A DNA stretch of 64,000 nt from Plumapathes pennacea. Taxonomy: Eukaryota; Cnidaria; Anthozoa; Antipatharia; Myriopathidae. The position numbers and the translations under genes are program-made. The notes under the pieces are model-generated. The model was given only the letters and a program-made list of their open reading frames with translations, did no database searches and was not told where the DNA came from. Of this stretch, positions 1 through 12,442 are shown piece by piece (positions within the stretch are counted from its first letter, which is position 1; each line of letters starts with the position of its first letter). The DNA is taken from positions 2,794,501-2,858,500 of the forward strand of contig OZ038464.1 in assembly GCA_964036295.1 (NCBI GenBank), in the 5' to 3' direction.

Positions 1-265
1 CTTGGTTTTGTTCGTCAGTCTCGTTCCACTCCTCACTGTGTTTATTGTCTTCTTCTTTTATTCAGTCTTGTTTTTGTTCTTGTTCTTCAGTCTTGTTTTC
101 CTTGTTCATGTTCTAATTCTTCTTCTTTTTTGCTTATCGTCTCCCTCTGTTTATTCTGTCGTCCTTGTCTTCGTTGTGCTTATTTTTGTCTCCCATTCTT
201 ATTTGTGGTTTCATTTTCAATTTTGTCTTGCCCTTCTTCTTTGTCTTCTGCTTTTATTCGTAGTT
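1..265. repeat. GA/CT-rich low-complexity tail downstream of OLD-A
   Basis: The plus strand is almost pure C/T with many TTC and TTG triplets, so the minus strand is GA-rich. It continues, past the stop codon, the same purine bias that encodes the acidic/basic C-terminus of OLD-A. It is best read as 3' UTR or simple-sequence expansion. An open frame on the plus strand here encodes only L, F and V runs and has no gene-like features. Confidence 0.6.
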
Positions 266-3200
266 CTATTTCTTTGTCTTCTTTTTAGCTAGTCTCATTC
301 CCTTCGGTAAGACCAAGACCCTTGGTGGTCTTCTTTGTTGTCTTCTTCTTTCTTCTTCTTTTTCTTTATGATCATGAGCATCTTCTTTATCCTCTTCTTC
401 TTCTTCGTTTTTATCCTCGTCGTCATCTTTGTCTTCTTCCTCTCCCTCCTGCGGCACCTGTTCCTCGCGTTCCTTAAATTGCCATGACTGCATAAATTTG
501 CAAAAATCAACCATCGGGCTCATTTTGTGTAAACATGCCTTCACCACGTGAAGTAGCTCCTTCCACGGGATTTTCATCCAGCCTCCATCATCGTGCAGTT
601 TGCGTCGTATGTGGTCCCTGAAAATAATCTTCTGGGATTCAATCATGTCAGACGGACTACTGCTGGGAGCCACTTGTTCGGCCGTCTGCTGTTCACTTGT
701 TACTTGCTTGGTTCTCGGAGATACAAAATTCTTTTTCAATACTTGTTTCTTCTGGCTAATTTTCTGGTTGGTTTCCTCGATGAATTTCATAAAGTCGTAG
801 ATTGCAGGCTCTGTAGAACTTTCAGCCAATTTTTCTCGAGTAGATGACAACTCTTCATCAAGAGCTCTAATTAATTCATTTAGAGGTCCGGTTACTTTGT
901 CGTCAAACTCTTCCAGAGCATTTCGTGTGGACCTCTCTGTGGAACTGCCAGGTGCAAAAGGGGTAAAAGGAAGTGTTCCTCCGATGGCCTTCGTGACAGC
1001 TTCTATTTCTTGCAGTTTCATTCTTACTGCAGGATCATCACAGAAGAGTGCCTCGAGGTCATCCTCCCAAATCCAAAATCCATATCGCTGAAATATCTCC
1101 TGAGCATTTTGGAGAACTTCACCTGGTTCAAGCTGCTTGAACACTTCATCAACCCTCTTAAATAACATCTTCGTTTCTGGGGTATGCAGGTTTGTCTGCT
1201 TCCAAAGCTGCTTGCCCAGCGTCGATTTCTTCCAATTTTCGCATGTCAAAAGCTGCACCTGACCACACTCTCTTCCAGCAATTGCGTCACGGTCTAGCAC
1301 AACCGCGCAGGGAATCTTTAGTTGGTTGGCAGCTTTGAAAGCTTTAAGAGCATTCCCGCTTCCTCCCAAAGATAGAATATCCCATCTATCCATGATTTTG
1401 ACCTTCATAGACTGTGAATCACATGCTGCGTCGCACGGCTTCGTTTCAGCATTTGCCTCTTCCATATTACAGTGTCGCACTGCCGTAAGGACTCGTTTGT
1501 CAGTGATTCCTTCTACAAAGTATACGCCCGTCGCAAAGAACATCTTCCGCATTTCTGGTTGCATCAGCAATGTCTTAATTTCTTGGGTTAATGATACTGT
1601 TTCTGAGCTGTCAGGTGTTAGTTGGCTATTTTGGCTAACTGTTGTGGAATCCTTGGTTGATCCTGAGATTTCACCTGTTGATTGGCGAGTTTTGTTACCA
1701 GATGAGGTGCCTTCGGCAGATACTGAGTATCCATTTGTTGATTGGTTAGTTTTGTCACCAGGTGAGGTGCCTTTGACCGATGCTGACTTTTCATCTGTTG
1801 ATTTGTCGATTTTGTCACCAAGTGAGGTGCCTTCGGCCGATGCTGAGTTTTCACTTGTTGATTCGTCAGTTTTGTCACCAGGTGAGGCGCCTTCGGCCAA
1901 TGCTGAGTTTTCACTTGATGATTCGTCAGTTTTGTCACCAAGTGAGGCGCCTTCGGCCAATGCTGAGTTTTCACTTGTTGATTCGTCAGTTTTGTCACCA
2001 AGTGAGGCGCCTTCGGCCAATGTTGAGTTTTCACTTGATGATTCGTCAGTTTTGTCACCAGGTGAGGCGCCTTCGGCCAATGCTGAGTTTTCACTTGATG
2101 ATTCGTTAGTTTTGTCACCAGGTGAGGTGCCTTCGGCCAATGCTGAGTTTTCACTAGTTGATTCGTCAGTTTTGTCACCAGGTCTGTCAGATGCTAAGTT
2201 GTCACTTATTGATTTATGAGTTTGGCCGTCCACAAAACGTAGTCTAAATGCTGTAAATCCTCCTTTATCAAACGCCATGTGATACATACAACTCACGAAT
2301 GTGTCACTGATGAACTCCGAGGAGTGAGTGACCACTAAACACACCTGATCACGTGGTCGCTGTGTCTCCAGCCAGCGTCTCAGCTGGGCCTGCTGAGGGG
2401 GGTGGAGTGAGTGCCCTGGCTCATCAAGAAGAACAGTGTCAGCTCCTGACAGGTGGACAGCACAGAGGACCATGAGTATCTCAAGCTCGCCCCCACTGAG
2501 GTCTGACAGTGTAGTCGTGATGCTGTAGGGGGAAGTCTTGGTCACTAGTACCTGTAAGCTGTCTAACCATGAAGATTCATTCTTCGGAGTTTGATCTGCA
2601 TCGAGCGAACGAGGACTTGGCTGTTTTTCGCACACGTTGATTTCAAGGGCACAAAAGGACTTCAGGGCATCTCTTACTTGTGCAAAGCACTTCCGTGTCT
2701 GACTCTTTGGGCTGAACAAAATATAGCAGCCAAACAACACATCAACACTTAGGACATTAATAGACAATTATACACTCTATATCCGATAACTGTTAAAACC
2801 ACATTATTGATAAGGTAGGAAATTATGTTGGTACATGTTTTATTGGAGATACAAGCTAAATATACTTTATAATAAAAATTAGAGATTTAAATTTTAGAAG
2901 TTTAGATTCTCTATGTCTCCATATTCTAATGTGCTATTATTACCCACTCTGATTGGATGAACTACGGCGTGAAATTGCAATGCATACAGCACTTTCTGCA
3001 AAGGCCATTTTTCGTCGGATTTGCTATCTCTCTTCTATACCTTAAAATGGCTCCAGGCATAAATTTTGCAAAAGTAACTGACCACGATAAGAAGAGCAAA
3101 CAAACGCGTGCGTTTATGCAGCGTCAAGCAGCAAGTGTGGCACGAAAATAGAAATCGTTAAATTTGCGCCTCGTTTGAATTAATATGCTGGAATCTCTGA

Positions 3201-5591
3201 TTTCAATCTTGAAGTAACCGCCTCGACAGTTTAGTTATATTAAGATCACTTTAACATTACCTTAACATAGCCTTTTTCAGCATTCTTTCCATTTTTTCCA
3301 CATTAAGTGACAGGGTATTCTCCGGCTCTCTGATGAACCTTCTGTTCTGTGGAAGAATACAGAGAGATCTCTGCAGCAAAGACCCCAAAATCGTACGTGG
3401 ACTAAGCCATCTTTCGATGGCGAAAAATTGTAGGTTTTCCTTTGACAACCAACGAAGGAGATTGTGTGACTTGGTCATCGTTTCGAAAACTGCATCCTCC
3501 AGCTTGTTTTCGGCTAGCGTCACTGTCGTTTCTTGTTGTTCTGCATCTTTCCGTGAACAGCAAAACCACAATTTCTTGCTAAGCCAATGCTTTCTGGCTA
3601 CTAGCCTGGAGATGACATTTTCAAGAGATTGTATCTTCTTTCCATCTTTAAACTGTCTTTTGTTAATTTTTAGTTCAAACATCTTCATGAACATAATTGC
3701 TTCGGCTTCAGCCACCTCTAAGGAAAGACGACAAAAAACTGTTTATGTAAAAAATCCCAATACTACACTTCAACAGGAAGAGTCCTAGGTCTCCCTAATG
3801 TTCGCGTGCAGAACATTCGCTAAACCAAAGGTTAAGTTGGCTTTTTATAAACTGCTTTTGTTCGAGCCACATATATACATGTGTACAGACATGGGGGGAG
3901 GGGGAGGGACAGCTTGCGTTTACGGAAGCCTGTTAAAAACAAAATTTCGAAATAATCGAAAACACAAGCGCACAGAAATCAACGGTAAAACAATCTTCCT
4001 TCTGTCCGTGGGCTTTATAAACCAAGGTTAATGTATATATGATGCATACATCAAATATGTTTTAATAATGATACAGTAATATAAAAATACACACTCTCAA
4101 ATATTTCTTATACGCTTGATAAATTTGACAATCTTTCTATACTATCACTATTGTTGTCAACCCCACATCATTTGCGCAAAGCAGTTGTACAGCTTTTATA
4201 AAACAATGGACTTAAAGAATGCCACCCATCTTAAAAGATATGTGCACATATATTTTCAAGGGAATTGGGGAGTCGCAGTGGGCCAACATGTGTAGTACTT
4301 GTGTGATCAATAAATGTTACATCTTACCTTCAGTGGTGAACTCAACCCCCTTTAAGTCACCAAAAAGCTTCTTTACAGTGCTCAAGATGGTTGTCTTTTC
4401 CTCCTCTTGTGTTACTGGCAACCACAATTCATCAAGGCTATAAATCAACAAAGCAGAGCAAATAACGTGCATGGTACAGGCTTCATAGTAGATTTCAAAT
4501 GTGTATAGTGAAGCTTTTTCATTTTCTGTTATATCGAGTCAGAAGAATGATTAAAAAGTAAAATTTAAAATGGAATCTTAGAGCGTATTGCCTTGACGCT
4601 ATCTGCATGGCAGTATGACTTTTCTGCCATTATTTGGAGAAAAAAAGACATGCCGGGCCATAACGCCATATAGGTGGAAAACGATCATCGCTCCAAATCG
4701 ATCAATATGACATTAGCTCATACGTTTGCGTGAGTAAGCGACAAATGCAGACATAAATGCATCCAATGTATCTGAAGTCAGAGAAAATGAAAAAAGATAT
4801 GAACAAGTTGGACTACCATTCTACTATAATTGAATATCTATGTGTACTTACAGCTCACAAGAACGGCGCAATTTATGATCAAATCCACTCATGTCCAGCC
4901 TCATGACCACATCTGCTTTAGCATCTTTAGGACGAGATTTTCCTAAAGCTGTGGCTTGCTTTGAAATCTTCAACAGCTCTGTATGCAACTCCTCGACAGT
5001 TTTTTTTGTGAGAGAAGCTGTACAACGATCGTCGGGTTCCGCTTTTTGGCTAATCTCTTTAGCAACTACGAACTTATTGCCTTTAGGCAACGTTATAATT
5101 GAACCCAGCTTAAAAATTGCCTCAAACGTTTCCTCAGGAAGGTCACAAAATATTGCTTCCTTCTGGACATTAGCAACCCACCGATCATATTCGATCTTTG
5201 TGAGGGACCGTCGCTGTTCACTTGCCCCTGTCGGCCACCAACTCAGAGCCAGTTTCCGAAGGAAAGTGGTAATGAGGGCAACGATTTTGCAAACTTCTAT
5301 GAGAAGGTAACAGACCCTCAGATCTGAGAAACATGCTTCTTCTAATTTGCTTAATGTGGCACTCGCTTTAATGAAACATTTTGACTCATTTTGATTCCAA
5401 ATTTCATCATCCTCAAGCTCATCTGCAGCTTCTGAGTTTAAAATGCACTTTACAAGTTGGTCGATGCACTTGATAATGTTGCTCTTGCCAGATCCGTTTG
5501 GTCCGACAAGGAGTACCTCGCCATTGGTCAGATCTAAGTCAACCTTCTTCAAGTTATACACGTTTCTTATTTCCACTCTAGAGAACTTCAT
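266..5591 (-). CDS. OLD-A: OLD-like ABC-ATPase/TOPRIM nuclease, diverged copy (4 exons, 1250 aa)
   Basis: Exons on the minus strand: 5591-4852, 4437-4328, 3717-3261, 2711-266; all junctions are GT-AG and keep phase (2, 1, 2). Walker A GPNGSGKS lies at residues 30-37 after a RecF/OLD-type start. The ABC signature LSGGE is at about 507-511, Walker B LLDE with D-loop SLHP at 530-540, and the H-loop His at about 565. A TOPRIM domain follows: Glu about 836 in FVEG, DxD (LDRDA) at about 909-911, then a WEDDLE stretch. By family knowledge this is an ATP-controlled, metal-dependent DNA nuclease. Between ATPase and TOPRIM lie eight 20-residue repeats (613-773). The C-terminus carries a conserved RKLHDDGGWM block and ends in long D/E then K/R runs. 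Much diverged from OLD-B and OLD-C, yet introns sit at matching places and no frame is broken. Divergent to XRCC4-1. Exact nuclease activity is inferred. Confidence 0.85.
1640..2179 (-). repeat. 60-bp coding minisatellite in OLD-A (about 9 units)
   Basis: Eight full units of 60 bp (20 codons, consensus starting GDKTDES and ending ALAEGASP) plus a degraded ninth. It encodes a hydrophilic Ser/Glu-rich linker between the ATPase and TOPRIM domains. At the same place OLD-B and OLD-C have one short unrepeated Ser/Asp-rich linker that also begins SDKTK. Because the unit is a multiple of three, several other frames stay open across it; these are not genes. Confidence 0.95.
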
Positions 5592-8500
5592 TTCTCTAGA
5601 AAAACATGCAGCCTTTTGCTCTCAGCACTGAATGTTGCGGAATCTGAAATATACAAGGAAAACATTTGGGCTGATAAGACAATCTCCGTGCAATGTTTGT
5701 AGAGCGGTTTTCCGATGACTGTCGAAAGTAATTGTGTAATTGCTTTGGTTTTGCGTTTGCTTCGCTTTCGGATTGGTCCACACGAGTTTGTCAGCATGCT
5801 CAGCCAATCAGGAACAAAACCAAAACCAAAGCCAAACACTTCTCACGCAAGCGATGGCGTGTACTCGCACTGCTGATTGGAAAGTAAAACCCAAGACCAA
5901 ACGTGAATTTCTTTGGCTTCCAATTGGTTGAACTGTTTTCTCTCAGTCTCTGTGATTGGCCTGTGTGATTACTTTGGTTTTGGTTTTCGACAGTCATCCG
6001 AAAACGGCTCTATGACAGGAACCAATTACATCAGGTGAAACCGCGTTTTTGATTCTAATAAGTTCCATATTGGGCATTAAAGACTGGGCAAAAAAGACTC
6101 TTACACCGGAATTTAATTTAATTTTAGAAGTTTATTTGGAAAATAAGTCGAATAGACCAACATCAGTAGAGACATTCAGAAATTAAATTTCACGATTTCG
6201 GCGTAGGCACAATAGGCAGTCATAAAAAGAACCAAGACGAGCAGAGGAATGCAAGCAACAAGCCGAGTAAAACTGAGTTATTTTGCACACTTCCTTTTTG
6301 TCCTGCAAACCACCGCGGCCCTTTTGTGAATTCTGAGAATTCAAGCAATTAGTTATTCTGAGTACCCCGTAAATAAGCGAATCGTGACCCAGTAACAGTC
6401 TCCAGCAATAATTGATAAGAAAATATGAAAACTTGCTTTACTCATGAATACTGATGCCAGGCTAACGGTGGTCATGCTATCTAAAATATCCTTCTTTGTT
6501 GATTTGTAAAAAAAGTTACTCATTTTCGCTTTCTTTTCACGCCAGTTGATGTCAACAACTAATATGAACTCCACTGCTGATACGTTGACATTTTACGGTC
6601 GAGATCATAACTAGTGAAATAATTGTCGCAAGTACTTCTCACAGAACAGTCTATACTGATACGACAGCAACAATTAATGTGCCCCCCAGTTACTGACCTA
6701 AGTCCTCTGTGGCAGTAGCACGGAAAGTTTTGCTTACCTAATTGCAAAGCTTCTGTAGAAAAATAAAGTAACGCTTATCAACCTTCGGTTGCAAATTTTA
6801 AGTCGCTGGTGTTTATGCACATGAAGTTCTGTATATACGGTACAGCGGCCATCCTTAGCAAAAAATGGTTCTCGTAAGCTTGCTTCGTCGCTCGAACCAA
6901 GTATCTTGTCGCATAAGAGGAAAAGTAATGAGCTTACCAGGTGGAAAAGGAAAGAAAAATATTATAGAAAATGCAGTTTAAATTCTTCATTTTATCCGAC
7001 GTAAAGTTCTGAGATTCTCTTGCGCAAACTCGCCCAAGTGGAAATGTGCCAGGTTAAATTACAGGAAGCACGTTGATATGCTGCCGCATCAGTTTCACTT
7101 TAGAGTAATGAGAAACTGCACTTTCTCTGACGAAGGTCTGATAACGCTCGAAATAATAAATATGCGGCCCACAACCAATTATTTACGACTAATCAACCTT
7201 AAGACAATGCTTTCTTATACGCGTTGGTGTGTGTGTGCTTCAACATAAGACAAGCAACACACAAATGAATTGTGGTCGCCTGAAACTGATACAGCAGACG
7301 AACGTACCTTTTAAACAGTTTTGCTCGTGCGTGAATGTCAGTCAACGCCGACAAAGATCATCTGAAGATTCTAAACGCCGAGTCTATTTTAATCTGAAAA
7401 CAAGCAAGTTTCTTTTATACATGTTGGGTAATGATGCATGCGCAACGGCCCAACGAATAAACTCACTTGCGTTCTAACTGAGAGACAAAGAATTACTGTC
7501 CTCACAGTCCACAGCAAACCCAAACTTACAACAGAACCACTCAACTGCTTCACAGGTCTATCACGCCTCAGTGACGTTGCAAGTTTTGCTATATCCAATC
7601 AGTGGCTCTCATGGTAGACCTCACAAACAACAGCTGTTCAAAAGGCAGTGTGAGTGCTTTTGCCACAGTTAGCATCATATTTTGAAAAGTCTTGAAATAC
7701 TTCACTCTTTTTCACCTGTCTGCATGCGGAGGGGTCTTGGGTATCAAAGAGCACAATGACACCCTGTGCGACAAACGAAATCGCAACTTCCGTTGGCCTT
7801 GGCATATTCAGTTTTCTCAGAATCGATGCCTGGTTTGTGTAAATCAATTTGCATGAGAAGGCGCCGTGAAGCCGTATATGACATTGCCCGAGGAGAGGGG
7901 GTACTCCTCAAACTTTTAGTGTGACGCCGGGTTTTAAAAACCCTTACCCTATGTCAGACTAAAATATGTACGATTTTTCTACTGACACTATTTCAGAGAC
8001 CTGTATTCCACAAATTTCCCAGCGCCTTTTAAGATCTGTCGAAATACCAGTTCCGGACTCAAAGAGACAAATCTATACCCTAGTTCAAACTAAACGGTTG
8101 AAAACGATGCCCTTAATTTTTGGGGCGGCACATACTGTACCTCTCCCCACAACACCGCTAATTTCTAACACCCCTTCTTATATTTGCAAAACAAGTATTT
8201 CCGCTTTCACTTTCACACATTATCATAATCAATATTTCATACCTTACAAACTGAACTCCGGTTCCCACTTCCACGGCAAACCCAAATAAAATATAACAGG
8301 GGTATACTTAGTGCCTATAAACGATCAATTCATGCCCAAACGTGTTTTTTCATTTACTCCTCCCACTGATTAGCGGGGATATAAATCCAATATAACTCAT
8401 AGTTCCGCCGCTTTCGGTTGAAAATGTTGAAAACACGATTGGTCCTAACAGAACACGGCTTAATGTTATAAAATATTCTTCTTGCCATGAATGCCAGCAA

Positions 8501-8673
8501 GTATAAAATGCCGTTTTTATGATTTTGTTCTAATGCCGACGAGTATTTCATTTCTATGTTTGATCGGATCATGGCAGTCATGGACATCACTAGCATCAAA
8601 CTCAACGCAATAGGCCAGAACCCTCTAAAGAGCTATATCCCTGCCGTCTACCGTCATAATTAACGATTCATAC
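5592..8673. other. Spacer upstream of OLD-A, mostly without recognisable genes
   Basis: About 3 kb between the OLD-A start codon and the promoter block shared with XRCC4-1. It holds one 309-bp MITE (5702-6010). Short open frames are present but none has family features, conserved splice junctions or a counterpart in units II and III. It is not alignable by eye with the corresponding 26906-31921 spacer of unit II, which fits unit I being older. 5' untranslated exons of OLD-A could lie here. Confidence 0.5.
5702..6010. mobile_element. TA-flanked MITE, Tc1/mariner-like (309 bp)
   Basis: Ends are inverted repeats beginning GAGCGGTTTTCCGATGACTG and ending in the complement, with TA on both sides. 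The same family is at 19421-19734, where the empty site proves the TA duplication. No coding capacity; it is non-autonomous. Confidence 0.85.
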
Positions 8674-9124
8674 CTGATAGGGAATTATGACACTTTCAGA
8701 CAAACTTCCAACGGCGCTTTCTCAGACCGCTTGGGCAAGGCGCGTGTCAATCAGGCAAGTTCTGCACGCCCAGCCGGACTTGCTTTACGGGCTTTTACCG
8801 CCTACCTCTCTCGGCAGAGGCTCTGCAAGGTCGCTTCAGTCGGGTTTTTATATTTTAAACTAACAAGAAAATTGAGTTACTGTGGAAAACCAGCTCTAAA
8901 GAGACCTACAATAGATTGAGAACTGATGAGTTATTTGAGTTTGATTGGCATTTTCATAGTTGATCGAGCGAACAGATGCTGGGATCAATATGATTGGATG
9001 GCTGAGTGACTATCTACAGTCCAATTATGAAGCGTTTTGATATATTAGAAACCAATAGAGAGACTCTTTGTTTTATACTAGTGCCAGGTCTCCCCGAGTG
9101 CTACGCTTGGTTTCCTGCCTGAAA
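8674..9124. promoter_or_regulatory. Putative bidirectional promoter, OLD-A / XRCC4-1
   Basis: The region between a conserved donor-like motif on the minus strand (ATCAG|GTATGA, boundary at 8674) and the XRCC4-1 ATG. It contains several CCAAT boxes in both orientations (near 8941, 8992, 9020 and 9050). CCAAT arrays with no clear TATA box are typical of divergent vertebrate and invertebrate promoters. The corresponding sequences of units II and III are recognisably homologous but much more diverged from this one than the XRCC4 bodies are. The role is inferred. Confidence 0.45.
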
Positions 9125-10890
9125 ATGCACCACACGAAGCAGCAAAGTTTATGGAGGGCTGAAATTGGGGACTTGAAGTACTATCTGCTCAAAGATCTGG
9201 AAGATAATGGAGTACAGGGATTCAGTTTGACGATTAGCGATGGAGATAAAGTGTGGAGAGAGCACGGTAAGAAAGGAAAGGCAGATACAACGCAGCGATT
9301 GAAACGGATCGACTATGCGCTATACTGTACTATATGATGTTCAGTGTAGCATATAAACTGATGGCCTACACTCAGCTTTATGCCGAAGCAAACTATCAAA
9401 TGTCGAGTTCTCTACAGTGTTTGATATTATCTCTGGTGCACTGTTTCCAACAAAACTTTGTTATGTTTTTGTCGTTGATTTAGTTGACTCCAAAAAGGTA
9501 GAGACATTGGCTGCAGCAGTAGAGATGTCTCCTGTACTGTACATGGAGCAGACGGCAAGAGCGTTGACAGGGCAGGGAAGTGGGCAAGAACATTTTGTAT
9601 ACCAAGTCAAAATGGAAGGAACTGGGTCACTGAAGGCAAGTACATGTACTGCTGAGCTCATGATACAAATTCTCCCAACCTCGAAAAGAAAACATTTGAG
9701 GTTGTGAGAGTTGATAAATATAGTTCAGAAATATAGAGGGTTTTGACATGAAGTATTTAATGGCCACAATGTTGGAAGTTGATAACAAATTAGCATTCCT
9801 CAATTATAGTAGCTTAACACCATCGTGCACCTCCAACATGGCAGCTTCTTCTTTGTGCTTCTCTCCAGGGAATGATTGAAAACCCTCTATACCATACCCT
9901 GGGTGCCAGAGGTTTTTCACTCTCGGAAGCTCCGAGCTGTGTGGCCACCTTCACATAATGCAAGCCTGCTATTAAATGTCAAGTTCCCTATTACTGTATG
10001 AAAATCTCTGTAAAGATAAATTTGAAATTAATTGATCCCAGCAGTTAAAATTTGAGCATACTGTAAGTCTGTCATTGGCTAAAGATGTCCTAAATCTGCT
10101 GTGCAATACACAAAAATGGTCTTTTAACATGGATGATGTATTCTTTTGTGACTTGCAGTTCCTGTGGAAAAAACAAGTGGGTGATGGTGTTAAGGTATAG
10201 TGGTTATGGCCACTATTTTTTTGTCCCACAGAACAAATGCCCAGTCAGTTTCATATCTGCAAACCCCATTAGTACAGCCATATTTTTAAGTCCTGATGGT
10301 GCATGGGGTTCCACTGTACTTATCTTGAGTGAGATGGTATGCATAAGTCAAACTTACAATGCGTAAGTCATACTTGTGAACATTTTTGTTTGTACGCAGG
10401 TTTTGAGAGTTGCAGCATCCCAGTACTGTAAGCATTAAAGTAGGTGATACAGTACTGCAATGAACTATCAGTCACAACCTCTGTCAAAGTTTTTGATTTT
10501 TATTCATGTTACTACTCAGTAAATACAGCTCCTCTACATGTACATGTACATGTTTTTTCTAGTTTCAGCTTGGATCATTGACTTTACCTGAGCTCGCTGA
10601 CAAAGTGTCAACAATAAAGCATATATTTGACTTGGCTATTGAGCAAACAGCACAACTCAAGGTAACATACATTCTGCACATGCTACAATATTATAATTTA
10701 CTTTGTTATAATTATAATAATCTGCGTTATCCATGCACTGTGTGGGAACTTTTGCAATGACTTCACCCTCACCCTGATTGGGGAATTACCTTTTGATAGA
10801 TTCTCCTCACCACATTACTGAGAAACTGTATGAGTGATAAACTGAGAATTAATCATTCCATCAGCTTCATCAAGTGTCAAGTGTTCTTAA

Positions 10891-12442
10891 GGTGGCTCCA
10901 TAGGGTTTTCAGACGCAATTTCGCGTGGGCACCAAAATCACAATGAAATAAAAACCCGACTTTCGTAATTCTCTGGAGGAAATCTTAATTTAACAGGAAA
11001 TCCTAAAATCTCGGAGTAAAAACAGTTTACGATGCGTGCACGGTTCTTCGAGTCACGAAGAAACCAAACTTGAAAGCCTTTCAATCAAACTAAGTACACG
11101 CGGGCTTTACTTGATCGCCGATCTTTATCACTTTACCTTCGAATGTATATAACTCTGCTGAATTAGTTTGAAAGTATTGTTTCTGCACATCCTGTCAGGC
11201 CAATAACTAAACAAGCAACACACGATGAAGAAGTTCTACAATTCAGATTTTATTCTGTTTGACTTTGAAATGAACAGCCATCACAAACACGGCTCGAACG
11301 GTCATTTCGGCAATCATCAGTTGGAATGGACAAACCAGTACATTCGGCCTAGTCACAACACTGACAGCAATTCTTGGAAGTAAGCAAACTTAGACAGAAA
11401 TTACTGGCGTTGTTATGAAGCTTTGCAAATCCTACTAACCTGCAGAGTTTGATCCCGTGTGTCAGTCTGTGGCATATTATCTCAGGTGAGCAGTCGCAAA
11501 ACTAAATATTCACGAACTGTACTGAATAAGTATGAATGAACTTGATGGGACACAACTGCCAACAAACTTGTTGGGAGCTAGTGGACTAGCATTCGACGGC
11601 TTGAACTGACGACTTTCGAACTGTCTTCACGGCTTTGTATTGAAAAGGATTGAATTGTTGAACAGCTATCACCCTCAAATTGTTCGAGACTTCGCTAACA
11701 GTAGTTCGCACAGCATAATTCGTGGCTGACATATCCAGTACGAGCTTCTCAAGAAAGAAATTCAGGAATTGCGTGGTGTTTCCTTTTAGCTTCGCACCAA
11801 GAAAACTTGCTGTACTTGCAGGCGTGCGATCGCCGCTTTCTCCTCATGTTTGCATGCACACATTACGGCCAACGCATGCGCAATTGTCGATCTTGTCGAG
11901 TCATTATTTTGCATTTGATGGCGCACTACGCACGTAAAATATCAAGTTTTTCTTTGCATTTTTCTCGAGTTTCCTTTGGTGAATCTGTCTTAAATTTTGC
12001 AGGCAAACGAAGATTATATCCGGCTTTGTAATATTTGATTTTAATGTAAATTTATGGAGCAGAATTTTTTTTATTTGCAAAAAACATAAATTGCCAATTA
12101 GCTCAGAATCCGCTCCTCTAACCCCAACTTTTTTTCACAGTTATGTTTACCTTATACAAATTTCTAAACATACTGAAAGTTTCAGAAAAATTCACCAAAG
12201 AAAACTCGAGAAAATAGAGCATAAAGTTTGAAAACGGGGTAGAAGACCTTTATTTCAAGGACGTATTGTTTCCATAGAAACCACACTAGAGTGACAAAAG
12301 TAAAACGAATACACAACAGACCTTTCGAAACATCTACCCTGCAAATTTGATCAAGAAAGAATATAATGAAATGAAAATATGACGGTTTTGGTGTCATAAA
12401 CTAAATACGAGCAAGTGCAGGGAAATACCCTATGGAGCCACC
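10891..12442. mobile_element. TTAA-flanked non-autonomous transposon (piggyBac-like), 1552 bp
   Basis: Terminal inverted repeats GGTGGCTCCATAGGGT with TTAA on both sides (10887-10890 and 12443-12446). The same intron in units II and III (near 34060 and 56255) has a single TTAA and no insertion, so the element arrived after the duplication and duplicated TTAA. TTAA targeting is the hallmark of the piggyBac superfamily. No transposase frame is seen. It contains an internal inverted repeat (about 11945-11990 and 12182-12215). Confidence 0.88.

Noticed and set aside
2-292. Hydrophobic 96-codon open frame at the left edge
   Set aside because: It is the complement of a GA-rich low-complexity stretch and consists of L/F/V runs.
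1640-2179. CRISPR-like array
   Set aside because: Direct head-to-tail coding repeats without unique spacers, in a eukaryotic gene.
1326-2219. Long open frames on the plus strand and in another minus frame across OLD-A exon 4
   Set aside because: They exist because the 60-bp repeat is a multiple of three and keeps several frames open; only the minus frame continuing into ATPase and TOPRIM motifs is supported.
6738-6752. 15-bp micro-exon on the minus strand upstream of OLD-A, with good acceptor and donor
   Set aside because: Splice-site matches alone occur by chance, and no counterpart was found upstream of OLD-B or OLD-C.
9417-9707. 96-codon open frame as a separate gene
   Set aside because: Only 9484-9635 is used, as XRCC4 exon 2; the rest is intron read-through. 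Same for the copies at 32612 and 54814.
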